In this document: positions 1 through 7,208 of the stretch, piece by piece
Position numbering within the stretch: position 1 is the first letter of the stretch
Layout: every line of letters starts with the position of its first letter
Assembly (NCBI GenBank): GCA_017556805.1
Contig: JAFYMC010000018.1
Coordinates: 113,866-177,865, forward strand
Direction: 5' to 3'
Length of the DNA: 64,000 nt
Source of the DNA: Lachnospiraceae bacterium
Lineage (GTDB): Bacteria; Bacillota; Clostridia; Lachnospirales; Lachnospiraceae
Made by a program: the position numbers and the translations under genes
Notes under the pieces: generated by a model
Told to the model about the DNA's origin: nothing
Databases searched by the model: none
The model's input: only the letters and a program-made list of their open reading frames with translations

Positions 1-29
1 AGATCAAATAAAACTGCTTTAATACTCAT
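1..29 (-). CDS. HAD-family hydrolase, N-terminal fragment cut by window edge
   Basis: Only nine full codons lie inside the window. They read MSIKAVLFD, followed by the first two bases (CT) of a probable Leu codon. This is the usual start of HAD-superfamily phosphatases, where a hydrophobic strand leads into the catalytic DxD motif. A purine-rich stretch (GAGGGGACGGAAGAA) sits directly before the ATG, and a good promoter lies 80 bp upstream. The family call rests on very few residues, so it stays tentative. Confidence 0.6.
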
Positions 30-108
30 TTCTTCCGTCCCCTCATTCTCATCCGTGCAATCCGGACAACCTATTCACACATAGCATGCCAAAAATACCA
101 CAGGGGAC

Positions 109-138
109 ATTATAGCATTACTTTCCATATATCGTCAA
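109..138 (-). promoter_or_regulatory. Sigma-A type promoter for the leftmost gene
   Basis: On the minus strand, TTGACG (133-138) and TATAAT (109-114) are separated by 18 bp. The box lies about 80 bp upstream of the HAD-like ATG and directly downstream of the terminator at 185-210, so it starts a new transcription unit running off the left edge. Confidence 0.7.
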
Positions 139-184
139 TGGTTCCTGTAACAAAATCTCTGTTATTAAATGCTACACCAAGAAA

Positions 185-210
185 AAGTCCCGGCCGTTTG
201 GTCGGGACTT
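185..210 (-). terminator. Rho-independent terminator of the 233-1096 gene
   Basis: Perfect 8-bp arms AAGTCCCG / CGGGACTT around a 10-nt interior. On the minus strand the hairpin is followed by TTTTTC. It lies 23 bp past the stop codon of the minus-strand gene at 233. Confidence 0.85.
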
Positions 211-232
211 CTATTCGATGTATTTTCATGTT

Positions 233-1096
233 CTACAAGGTAATATCAAAATGCGGTCTTTCCTGCTTCTCTTCCACCTTATCTTCTGCTTTATCGGTGG
301 CACGCTGCGCTAAAAGCTCCTTCAGTTTAGCCGTCAGTTCTTCAATGGTACTTGCGGTTACCTTATTCGGATTCACCGGCGTTTCCGCATCCTTCTCCGG
401 CTTTTTCTCTGCTTTATCCGCCTTTTCTTCCTTCTTTTTCTCTGCCTTTTCCGTGCGTTCTTTCTTCTCCGCACGAAGCTCCTTCTGCTGGTTGCGAAGG
501 TCTTCCTGCATCCGTACGGTCTGCTTGGTCAACTCTGCGAAGTAAGTCACCACTCCGTCTTTATCTACAGTAATGCCCATACGCTTAATCTCATCCGCAT
601 CCTCGCCCAGTTCTTCCTTTACCTGGTCAAACTTTTCATCTGCGGTATCGATGATTCCCACGTATTTTTCCTTCACCGCCTCATCTGCTGCCATCTCCTC
701 CAAAGTCTTCGGATCAATGACACAGCTGTACTTCTTGGTGGACTGGTTGTGATAGTACTGTGCTTCCTCATCGGTAGAAAACTCCGCCACAAAGAAATCG
801 ATATCTCCGTACTTCTCCTTTAACTCGGCCAGAAGATTCTTTGCCGCTTCGCTAAGCTCCACCTCATCTTCTACCTTCTTCTTTTCCTCCATGTGGATAC
901 CGCCCGCATTCTTCCGATATGCCTTTAAGGCATCCTTGTCCATCTGCTTAGCCTTATCGGACATCTCGTACATTGCCGCATCCTCATGGTCCGGATGCTT
1001 TGCCTTCCCCATAGCACGGCGCTCCTCGCGGTTATCGCCCTTTAAAATCTCGTTAACGTTTTTCGGAAACCCTCCGAATCTGTGAATTCCGTTCAT
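233..1096 (-). CDS. Conserved hypothetical protein, charged, DUF6033-like
   Basis: 287 residues, start supported by AAGGAGG 7 nt upstream of the ATG. No signal peptide or membrane segment. The N-terminal half is a mixed soluble domain containing phrases such as 'NAGGIHMEEKK' and 'FVAEFSTDEEAQYYHNQ'. Residues about 195-245 are extremely rich in Lys and Glu (runs of EKKERTEKAEKK type), probably a long charged helix or coiled coil, followed by a short C-terminal tail. It resembles the DUF6033 proteins common in Lachnospiraceae, which have no established function. It is transcribed alone, with a terminator on each side. The family link is from memory and the role is unknown. Confidence 0.6.
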   Translation of the reverse strand: MNGIHRFGGFPKNVNEILKGDNREERRAMGKAKHPDHEDAAMYEMSDKAKQMDKDALKAYRKNAGGIHMEEKKKVEDEVELSEAAKNLLAELKEKYGDIDFFVAEFSTDEEAQYYHNQSTKKYSCVIDPKTLEEMAADEAVKEKYVGIIDTADEKFDQVKEELGEDADEIKRMGITVDKDGVVTYFAELTKQTVRMQEDLRNQQKELRAEKKERTEKAEKKKEEKADKAEKKPEKDAETPVNPNKVTASTIEELTAKLKELLAQRATDKAEDKVEEKQERPHFDITL

Positions 1097-1199
1097 AAAA
1101 AGACCTCCTTATCTTCTTTGCCAAATCCGTTTGTTTGTGGTCTGTCATGCCTATTATTCCATGACATAAATATCCTTGCCTCTTATATCGGCACAAAAA

Positions 1200-1223
1200 A
1201 GCGGAACCATTAGGGGCTCCGCT
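1200..1223 (-). terminator. Rho-independent terminator after ybaK
   Basis: AGCGGA and TCCGCT arms with a 12-nt interior, followed on the minus strand by TTTTTT. It sits 21 bp past the ybaK stop codon. Confidence 0.85.
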
Positions 1224-1243
1224 AAAATTTTAGTTCTTTTTTC

Positions 1244-1729
1244 CTACTTTACAATAACATCCGCTACCTTCGCCTTACTGGCCTTTAAATAATCCTCTAC
1301 GGAAAGCTTTAATTGCAGCCCCGGCTTACCTCCGCTGACATGCAGATGCGGCAAACCTTCCACGGAAGCATCGATGACCGTCGGAAACGCCTTCTTCATA
1401 CCGATGGCGGTACAGCCACCCCGTATATAGCCGGTTACGGTCGTCAGCTCCTTCAGCGGCAACAGCTCCAATGCCTTTTCATTCACTGCTCTGGCCGCTG
1501 CCTTTAAGTCAAGCTCCGCCTCAATCGGAATGACAAACACATAATACGCCTTGCTCTTTGCCACCGTCACCAGCGTCTTATACACCAGCTTATGATCCAA
1601 CCCCAGCGTATCCGCCGTAGTCACACCGTCCACAAACTCATCGCACTCATAAGACTGCATTTCATAAGAAATCTTAAGCGAATCCAGGATTCGCATTGCA
1701 TTTGTTTTTACTGTTTTTTCCTTTGCCAT
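1244..1729 (-). CDS. ybaK: Cys-tRNA(Pro)/Cys-tRNA(Cys) deacylase, YbaK/EbsC family
   Basis: 161 residues, the normal family length. YbaK-type enzymes hydrolyse cysteine wrongly attached to tRNA(Pro), acting in trans on ProRS products in the cytoplasm. The family landmarks are present: 'TADTLGLDHKLVYKTLV' near residue 40, 'KAAARAVNEKALELLP' near 78, 'GYIRGGCTAIGMKK' near 100 with the conserved Gly-rich loop, and 'GLPHLHVSGGKPGLQLKLSVEDYL' near the end. The ATG lies one base after the stop codon of the small gene at 1731-1901, so the two are probably translationally coupled. A terminator follows directly. The family assignment is secure; substrate preference is inferred. Confidence 0.93.
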   Translation of the reverse strand: MAKEKTVKTNAMRILDSLKISYEMQSYECDEFVDGVTTADTLGLDHKLVYKTLVTVAKSKAYYVFVIPIEAELDLKAAARAVNEKALELLPLKELTTVTGYIRGGCTAIGMKKAFPTVIDASVEGLPHLHVSGGKPGLQLKLSVEDYLKASKAKVADVIVK

Positions 1730-1730
1730 A

Positions 1731-1901
1731 CTACATTACCTCATACTCAAACATCTCGTATTTCAACTTCGTTCCCACATCAATTCCGTCCGGAAGCAAC
1801 GCACGGGCTACTAATTTCTTATCAGACGACTCAATGTCCGTGCGTACCAAATGCGCATAATCGCCGTCGATGCTGTCCACCACATAATAATAGTTTTCCA
1901 T
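1731..1901 (-). CDS. Small protein resembling DUF3006
   Basis: 56 residues: begins MENYYYVVDSIDGDYAHL and ends FEYEVM. It is preceded by AAGGAG 12 nt before the ATG and its stop is one base from the ybaK start (TAG-T-ATG), so it is almost certainly translated. The pattern 'VDSIDGDYA-L', then a polar middle, then 'LLPDGIDVGTKLKYEMFEYEV' matches small DUF3006-type proteins of Firmicutes, which look like single compact beta domains. No function is established for the family. The coupling suggests a shared transcript with ybaK. Confidence 0.75.
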   Translation of the reverse strand: MENYYYVVDSIDGDYAHLVRTDIESSDKKLVARALLPDGIDVGTKLKYEMFEYEVM

Positions 1902-1946
1902 TATACTCCAACTTCTCCTTTTCGTTTTTCTAATTCATGTGTCACA

Positions 1947-2342
1947 TTAAAACCTATCCAAAAGTTCTTTTCTCTTCGCCTCAAACTCCGATGCCGTAAT
2001 CAATCCTTGCTCGTACAATGAATTCAGCTTCTTAAACTTCGCTTCAATGTCCTCTCCCGAAGATTCTCCGCGACCGCTGTCACCATCCGTATATCGGTTC
2101 CATTCCGAACCATTCTCCGATTCGTCGATAATAATCTCATGAGTCGAAACACCCTCCTCGGAAAAAGCATTCTTGTAATTGATTACGGTAATCGCTACCG
2201 CAATTCCGGTCCACAGAACACCAAAAAGTCCTGCCACCGGTATCACCACTACGCAGCCGATAATACAAAATGCAATTCCCACGAAAAAGCCTAACTTTGA
2301 CTGGGTCCTCCCCGGTCTTACCTTAATTCTTTTCTGTGACAT
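1947..2342 (-). CDS. Small membrane protein with C-terminal SHOCT domain
   Basis: 131 residues from MSQKRIKV; this ATG is chosen over an upstream one at 2408 because AGGGAGGAAGAAAGT lies in front of it and the upstream start would run into the 2356-2955 gene. Two hydrophobic segments (about residues 18-36 and 40-56) form a hairpin in the membrane. A polar linker follows, then a classic SHOCT motif 'KLNSLYEQGLITASEFEAKRKELLDRF' at the end. SHOCT domains are short helical modules found at the ends of many bacterial proteins and thought to mediate oligomerisation. The function of this protein is not known. Confidence 0.8.
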   Translation of the reverse strand: MSQKRIKVRPGRTQSKLGFFVGIAFCIIGCVVVIPVAGLFGVLWTGIAVAITVINYKNAFSEEGVSTHEIIIDESENGSEWNRYTDGDSGRGESSGEDIEAKFKKLNSLYEQGLITASEFEAKRKELLDRF

Positions 2343-2355
2343 ACTTTCTTCCTCC

Positions 2356-2955
2356 CTACTTTTTAAAGGACGCCATCCGCTCCGGAAAAGTCTTTTCCAC
2401 ATAGGCATGCTCTTTCATTCCCACACATTCCGTTTCTTCAAAATCCAGCTCGATAATATACGGCATCCAGTCCACAATCCGCAGAAAATCGTCGCAGTTA
2501 AACTTCGGATTAAAAAAAATCAGAATCGAACTCAGGGCGGTACCGTGAGTCCCAATCACAATATTCTTTCCTTCATTCGCTACTAAAATCTCCCTCAGAG
2601 CAGCCATATTCCGCTCCTGCACCATACCGATGGACTCGCCGCCCTCTTCATGGAAGGAAAAATCCGCCCAGCGCATTTTCAGCACGTTCCCGGAGGAATT
2701 TCCTTCGTTCCCTTTCTCCCTCTCCCGAAGCCGCTCATCCGTAAGGACCTCCTTTTCAAAAAAGGCCGCCGCTTCCTCGATTGTCGCCATACTTCTTACG
2801 TACGGACTGCAATAAAATACATCAATCTCTTTATCTCTCAATGTTTCAAGCACAATCTTTCTATCTACAAAGCCCTCCGCGGTCAGCGGTCTGGTGCGGT
2901 CGTCCTCGTGGGCATGTACCGGTTCCGCATGGCGGACAAAATATACTTTGGTCAT
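2356..2955 (-). CDS. Histidine phosphatase family protein (phosphoglycerate mutase-like)
   Basis: 199 residues. The catalytic phospho-acceptor motif is at the N-terminus ('VYFVRHAEPVHAHEDDRTRPLTAEG', residues 4-28), with the conserved RH plus the 'LT--G' element. The second conserved region 'VFYCSPYVRSMATIEEAA' (about 46-63) provides the Arg, and the second catalytic His is in 'VIGTHGTALSSIL' (about 134-146). This is the branch-1 histidine phosphatase fold; such stand-alone bacterial members dephosphorylate small metabolites, and the substrate cannot be read from sequence. AATAAG spacing after GGGAG supports the start. It precedes the SHOCT gene by 13 bp, so they likely share a transcript. 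Confidence 0.88.
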   Translation of the reverse strand: MTKVYFVRHAEPVHAHEDDRTRPLTAEGFVDRKIVLETLRDKEIDVFYCSPYVRSMATIEEAAAFFEKEVLTDERLREREKGNEGNSSGNVLKMRWADFSFHEEGGESIGMVQERNMAALREILVANEGKNIVIGTHGTALSSILIFFNPKFNCDDFLRIVDWMPYIIELDFEETECVGMKEHAYVEKTFPERMASFKK

Positions 2956-3063
2956 CTTATTCTCCCTTTCCTTATGAAAGTTTCCTATTCATACTCTTCC
3001 GTCATTCATTCTAACACTGCACTATTCGAAAGTCAATATTCCGCATGTCCCAACCCAAGCAAA

Positions 3064-3083
3064 GAGGGCACCTTCATGCCCTC
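3064..3083 (-). terminator. Probable terminator after the 3103 gene
   Basis: GAGGGC / GCCCTC arms with an 8-nt loop, followed on the minus strand by TTTGCTT. It lies 20 bp beyond the stop codon of the P-loop kinase gene. The short T tract makes it a moderate call. Confidence 0.55.
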
Positions 3084-3102
3084 CTCTCTAATCCGACTCT
3101 TC

Positions 3103-3708
3103 TTAACAATTTCCCTTTACCCAGTCAATCACATACTCTGCCACTTCCTCTACAGCCTTCCCGCTGATATCAAAAGTCTCAAATACCGTGTCTCCGTGCC
3201 GGTCGTGGGTTTTAAAATACTCGTTATAGTCCACCGAACCCTCAATCCAGTTCTCATCGGTAATCCCTCTGCCTTCTTTCATACGTTTTCTGAGGAGCTC
3301 CTCCTCGCAGGTAAGGGCAAGAACTTTTATATCCGGAAAGAACCGTCTGCAATACTGATGGTGTAGCTTGTCCAGATTTCCTGCCATGGTCCAAAGCACC
3401 GGTCGTCCGCTCTGCATGATATTCATGGAAAGCTGTTCAATCAAATTCAATCGACTCTCGAAATCTTCATTGGTCTCCGACTTCATATAACCGCAGAAAA
3501 CATCCGCATCCAGCACCACAAAATCAACCTTCTTCTGCTGAATCATCTGGGCTGTGGTGGTCTTTCCCACACCGCTACACCCGGATAAAACAAACAGGGG
3601 CAAGGACACCTGCTCCCAGGTATGTCCGCACTTCGGACACTTTACCGTGGTTCCGTCAACGATTTTATCCCACTCATAATTTCCACACTTAATACACTGT
3701 CCATTCAT
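3103..3708 (-). CDS. P-loop nucleotide kinase-like protein with N-terminal zinc ribbon
   Basis: 201 residues. The first 32 residues hold two Cys pairs (CIKCGNYEW ... VKCPKCGHTW), a zinc-ribbon pattern. A Walker A motif follows at about residues 42-50 ('SGCSGVGKTTTA'), then 'VVLDADVFCGYM' and a lid-like 'LRKRMKEGRGITDENW'. This organisation is typical of small nucleoside/nucleotide or shikimate-like kinases, and of AAA-type P-loop kinases of unknown substrate. The ATG overlaps the stop of the upstream ParB-like gene (ATGA), so the two are co-translated. No close family name is recognised. The zinc ribbon hints at regulation or nucleic acid contact, which is inference. Confidence 0.75.
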   Translation of the reverse strand: MNGQCIKCGNYEWDKIVDGTTVKCPKCGHTWEQVSLPLFVLSGCSGVGKTTTAQMIQQKKVDFVVLDADVFCGYMKSETNEDFESRLNLIEQLSMNIMQSGRPVLWTMAGNLDKLHHQYCRRFFPDIKVLALTCEEELLRKRMKEGRGITDENWIEGSVDYNEYFKTHDRHGDTVFETFDISGKAVEEVAEYVIDWVKGNC

Positions 3709-4154
3709 CTGTTTTCCTCCAAAATCTTCTCTACTGTTTTCTTATTCTCTTCTCCGGTGGTCCACACCGCTGCCCAAACGCGTTCTACCCCAAGCTGACG
3801 GTACGTTTCCAAACGATGTCTGCCGTCATTCACATGGAACTGTCCGTAGACATAGTCCACAATTAACGGCGGTGCATCCCAACCATCCGCCAGGCTTTCC
3901 TTCATCTGCTCAACCACATAGAAAAAGTACTGTATCGCATTCTCCTCATGAAGATACTCCGGTGCTCCTGACTTTACATCCGAAAGCAAAGAAATCGGTA
4001 TTTCCCGTAATCCGAAATAATGCCGTTCCTCCAGTAAAAGTCCGTCCGCAAGAGCAAGATTCTTTCCGTCCGCCCGCAAAAAATCCTGCATCCATACATC
4101 TATCTTTCCCTTTTTGTCATATTGCTTTGCCAAAGATAATGTTCCGTAAATCAT
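3705..4154 (-). CDS. ParB/sulfiredoxin-fold domain protein
   Basis: 149 residues from MIYGTLSLAKQYDKK; this start has AAGGGGAAAGT before it, whereas the longer reading to 4229 lacks one. The C-terminal half carries 'PPLIVDYVYGQFHVNDGRHRLETYRQLGVERVWAAVWTT', which matches the ParB superfamily signature (DGxHR box followed by an amphipathic helix). ParB-fold proteins include partition nucleotidases, nucleases and small-molecule kinases such as SerK. There is no helix-turn-helix partner domain here, so a partition role is unlikely. Its stop overlaps the kinase start by four bases. The gene at 4807-5547 contains a related domain in which the box has decayed. Confidence 0.75.
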   Translation of the reverse strand: MIYGTLSLAKQYDKKGKIDVWMQDFLRADGKNLALADGLLLEERHYFGLREIPISLLSDVKSGAPEYLHEENAIQYFFYVVEQMKESLADGWDAPPLIVDYVYGQFHVNDGRHRLETYRQLGVERVWAAVWTTGEENKKTVEKILEENR

Positions 4155-4197
4155 ACTTTCCCCTTCCGTTATACCTTTGTATAAATCGCTTCTTGTC

Positions 4198-4700
4198 CTA
4201 TCTGTTCTTCCGCTGCCGTACCACTTCATACATCATAATTGACGCGGCACAACTCACATTAAAAGAGGTTGCCGTACTCGCCTCCGCCATAGGTATGGTA
4301 CAAAGCTCGTCGCACAGTTCCTTGTAAGCATAACTTAGTCCCTTGGTTTCGTTTCCGATAAAAAGTAATAACGGTACCGTCAAATCCAACTCATAAATTG
4401 CCTTCTGCTGATGGGCGGTAGAACCGTACATCCGAAACGCCCCGTACCGCTCCTTTATATCACTTATCATTCTTTCCACTGTCTCTGTCTCCGCAATCCG
4501 AAGCACCGGCAAAGAGAAAAAAGTGCCCATGGACGCAGCTATTACCTCCGGTTCGTACAAATCCACCCCATGCCCGGTTATAATCAGCTATTCCGAACTC
4601 CTTCCGCCACGAACTCTCCATAGCGGTTTCTCTTGGTCCGATTCGTCTTTAATACCTGAATATGTTGAAATATATTATTTCTTACCGTAATCCTTGTCAT
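4198..4700 (-). pseudogene. TrmH/SpoU-family RNA methyltransferase, internal deletion and frameshift
   Basis: Two pieces of one gene lie end to end in different frames. The N-terminal piece (4700 to about 4585) reads MTRITVRNNIFQHIQ and ends 'YGEFVAEGVRNS' then stop, the substrate-binding start of SpoU-type enzymes. The C-terminal piece (about 4585-4198) reads 'LIITGHGVDLYEPEVIAASMG', 'LLLFIGNETKGLSYAYKELCDELCTIPMAEASTATSFNVSCAASIMMYE', the SAM-binding knot with its conserved N-E-G, IPM and SLNVS-like motifs. About 80-100 residues expected between them are missing, and the join shifts frame. A functional enzyme from this locus is unlikely. Confidence 0.82.
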
Positions 4701-4729
4701 TCTGTGAGCCCGCCTCTTGTCGTATAAAC

Positions 4730-4767
4730 TATGACACAGAAAGCCCGACAGAACCTTCTGTGTCATA
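4730..4767. repeat. Inverted repeat TATGACACAGAA / TTCTGTGTCATA
   Basis: Twelve-base perfect arms at 4730-4742 and 4756-4767, with about 13 nt between them. It lies after the minus-strand gene at 4807 and just before the methylase pseudogene. It may be the terminator of the 4807 gene, but the following minus-strand sequence (GTTTATA) has only a weak T tract, so an operator role is also possible. Confidence 0.7.
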
Positions 4768-4806
4768 AGATTGTATCACACAATGACATTCGGATTTATA
4801 CCGACT

Positions 4807-5547
4807 TTACTTTAAAACAAACTCGGTATACGGGGCATATTTCTTTATAAAGTCATCGTAATCACTTTTCTTGGTGGTCCACATAATGACAGGGAAGTAA
4901 GTAACCCCTTCCCGTACCAGTGCCTCAAACAGCGGGTTGTTACAGTTAATCTCAAACTCACCGTCCGCATACCCCACAATCACCGGTGGAAGTATCTGAT
5001 TTGTCCGAATCTTTTCCCTCCAAGCATTTACTTTGTCCTCAAACACTACCGGGTGTACCTGCCATTTGATCCCCTCTTCCGGTCCGCTGCTCCGTACAAA
5101 CATGGATAGCGGCATAGCAAGAGGTCCCAGATAGTATCGGTCCTCCAGATACAATCCCTCAGAAAAAGCCTTGTTCTTCCGTTCAAACAAAAGGTAGGTA
5201 TGTATCCACTCTTCCAAAAGTCCGTTGTCGTTATACTCTTTGGCAGATTGCACTCCCGGTGTAAACTTTAGCTCATCTCTACCCTGCTTCTCATACACGA
5301 TTTTTTTCACGGTTTCTCTTGACAAGGAATACTCTTTAGCCAGCTCCTCCACCGACACACCGTACAAATATTTATTCTGCAGCATTCGGTTCCGCTTTCT
5401 GTAATACTGCTTCTGCCCCGAACCTTCGCCCCACGTTTTCTCTTTTTCTTCTGCAAGAGGAACATAGAGCAGATTGCCTCCTGCATACTTTTGAATTTCT
5501 TTAAAAAGTTCCGGTGGAAGGACTTCTTTTGCATTTAGATAATTCAT
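4807..5547 (-). CDS. CD3324-type HTH protein fused to degenerate ParB-like domain
   Basis: 246 residues. The N-terminus 'MNYLNAKEVLPPELFKEIQKYAGGNLLYVPLAEEK' followed by 'KRNRMLQNKYLYGVSVEELAKEYSLSRETVKKIVYEKQ' (about residues 50-90) matches the CD3324 family, with a helix-turn-helix of Mor/sigma-like type. Residues about 110-235 align with the neighbouring 3705-4154 protein: 'LEDRYYLGPLAMPLSMF', 'LPPVIVGYADGEFEINCNNPLFEALVREGV' and 'VIMWTTK'. In place of the NDGRHR box it has NCNNPL, so the presumed catalytic or ligand residues are lost. A DNA-binding regulator with a sensory, non-catalytic domain fits, but that is inference. Confidence 0.72.
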   Translation of the reverse strand: MNYLNAKEVLPPELFKEIQKYAGGNLLYVPLAEEKEKTWGEGSGQKQYYRKRNRMLQNKYLYGVSVEELAKEYSLSRETVKKIVYEKQGRDELKFTPGVQSAKEYNDNGLLEEWIHTYLLFERKNKAFSEGLYLEDRYYLGPLAMPLSMFVRSSGPEEGIKWQVHPVVFEDKVNAWREKIRTNQILPPVIVGYADGEFEINCNNPLFEALVREGVTYFPVIMWTTKKSDYDDFIKKYAPYTEFVLK

Positions 5548-5561
5548 ACTTTCCCTTCCTT

Positions 5562-6302
5562 CTACAACATCCTCACCAAAGCCAACACCAACAAATGCAC
5601 CGGATAAAATCCGTAATACACATACTTTATCACCTTATTGTACGGTCCCTGTTTTCCGCGATACAGCCAAATCGGTATCAATGCCAGCAGTGCAAAGCCT
5701 TGTCGAACAATATTCACCGAATGCCCTAATACTTCCACCTCGTAATAGAAACCACTCAGCATTTCTACATTAAGGTAGTACAAGCAAAGTAATTGTCCCA
5801 CGAAGTGCCACCACTTCCGCCCACGGAAGAAGTAGAACACAAGCACCGTCAATACACCGGCATGATTATAATCTACAAAAGTGACCAGACCCAGTACAAA
5901 TGCCAAGCATAAGGTTCCGACACATGTTACCGTCCGGAGCCACAGCTTCCCTTTTTTCTTTGCTTTCTCATTCAGCCAAATCAAGAACACCGCAATCAAA
6001 AAGGTCCACAACACATTTTGGTGAATTGGGTAAAACAAACTGCTTCCCATGACCAGATTGAACGGAAGTTCCGAAAGCACCGCAAACAAGGCCAGTCGTC
6101 CCACGTACTTTTTCAAGGACCGGGTATGGAAGTATCCTTCCACAATCATGAACGCAAAAATAGGAAACGCAATTCGTCCCACACAGGTCATCCAATCATT
6201 TCCCGGTATTACCGTGGCCCAAAGATGATCACAAAGCATAAATACCATTGCCAAAACATGCAACGTCATAGAAGAAATCTCTAATTTTGACTTGTGCTCC
6301 AT
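5562..6302 (-). CDS. TraX family membrane protein
   Basis: 246 residues from MEHKSKLEISS; this ATG has AGGGAGGAACTAAAA in front and avoids overlap with the EamA gene, unlike the longer reading to 6338. The protein is strongly hydrophobic with about eight membrane segments. The family signature is clear near the N-terminus: 'LHVLAMVFMLCDHLWATV', 'GRIAFPIFAFMIVEGYFHT' and 'LALFAVLSELPFNLV'. TraX was named for F-pilin N-acetylation, but chromosomal relatives in Firmicutes are thought to be membrane acyltransferases with no tie to conjugation. The acceptor here is unknown. It follows the EamA exporter gene by 13 bp. Confidence 0.88.
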   Translation of the reverse strand: MEHKSKLEISSMTLHVLAMVFMLCDHLWATVIPGNDWMTCVGRIAFPIFAFMIVEGYFHTRSLKKYVGRLALFAVLSELPFNLVMGSSLFYPIHQNVLWTFLIAVFLIWLNEKAKKKGKLWLRTVTCVGTLCLAFVLGLVTFVDYNHAGVLTVLVFYFFRGRKWWHFVGQLLCLYYLNVEMLSGFYYEVEVLGHSVNIVRQGFALLALIPIWLYRGKQGPYNKVIKYVYYGFYPVHLLVLALVRML

Positions 6303-6315
6303 TTTTAGTTCCTCC

Positions 6316-7194
6316 CTACTTCTCCTTCTTCCGTTCACACAGGCTCTGCAGTAAAATTCCGCCGATAATCAGCACTAACGCCACCAATGCTTGAAGCTTT
6401 ATCTTCTCCTTCAGGACAAGTGCTGAACACACAACAGACAAAAACGGGGTCAAATAGGCCAGATTGGCTATCTTTGCCGTATCCTCTGCGCCCTTTAGCG
6501 CCAACGCCCACAACAGATATGCCACTGCATCCGTCATCACACCGAGCCAGATAATTCCAATCCACTGCATTCCCCGCACAGGCACCCAGTCCTCCAGAAA
6601 CGGTCCCACCGCAAAGGCGCACACCGCCACCGTAAGCCAAATTACCATCATGGTAATGTTCTGGTCGTAATCCTTCTTTTTATTTAACACCGAGAACAAT
6701 CCGTAGCACGCCGCAGCCACGATACAAGCCACCATACCTGCCGTATTGTTTCCGCCGGTCGTCTCGCTCTTACCTAATGACAAAATCACAATTCCGAGAA
6801 AGGAACAAACCATTGCAACACACTTTAACACAGTCACACGTTCCTTTAAAATCAGACAGGAAAACAGCACAATCATCATGGGCCATAAATAATTTAAAAT
6901 ACAAGCCTCCTGGGAGCTGAGTTCACCGATGCCGTAATAATACAGCCCGGAATACAGAAACAAGCCCAAAAATCCAAGCCCTGCCATCACACCGTACTGC
7001 TTTGGAGCGTGTTGTTTCATTTCCTTGATTTTTCCGGTTTTTATATTGATGATCAGTAAAAACAAAAATGCAAACACACTGCTGATTGCCAATGCTTCCA
7101 GATTCGGAATATCAGCAAGCAACAACTTCACCATGGTTGCCATGGATGCCCAAATCAGTATTGTGATAAAAGCAAAAATATAGTTTTTCTTCAT
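6316..7194 (-). CDS. EamA (DMT) family transporter
   Basis: 292 residues, ten predicted membrane helices in two EamA repeats (about residues 5-135 and 150-285), the normal size for the drug/metabolite transporter superfamily. Helix 1 has the typical 'FAFITILIWASMATMVKLL' and the end of repeat 1 'NYLWPMMIVLFSCLILKERVTVLKCVAMVCSFLGIVIL' is diagnostic. The second repeat shows 'LAYLTPFLSVVCSALVLKEKIKLQALVALVLIIGGILLQ'. Such proteins export amino acids or metabolites; the substrate cannot be read. AGGAGATACCA precedes the ATG. It lies 14 bp after the flavin reductase gene, so the MarR, flavin reductase, EamA and TraX genes probably form one operon. Confidence 0.92.
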   Translation of the reverse strand: MKKNYIFAFITILIWASMATMVKLLLADIPNLEALAISSVFAFLFLLIINIKTGKIKEMKQHAPKQYGVMAGLGFLGLFLYSGLYYYGIGELSSQEACILNYLWPMMIVLFSCLILKERVTVLKCVAMVCSFLGIVILSLGKSETTGGNNTAGMVACIVAAACYGLFSVLNKKKDYDQNITMMVIWLTVAVCAFAVGPFLEDWVPVRGMQWIGIIWLGVMTDAVAYLLWALALKGAEDTAKIANLAYLTPFLSVVCSALVLKEKIKLQALVALVLIIGGILLQSLCERKKEK

Positions 7195-7208
7195 TGGTAT
7201 CTCCTAAA

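Noticed and set aside
3705-5547. Plasmid partition (parAB) locus
   Set aside because: The ParB-like proteins are not followed or preceded by a ParA ATPase; the adjacent P-loop protein has a small-molecule kinase layout.
5562-6302. Conjugation module because of TraX
   Set aside because: TraX relatives are common on Firmicutes chromosomes; there is no relaxase, type IV secretion gene or integrase in the window.
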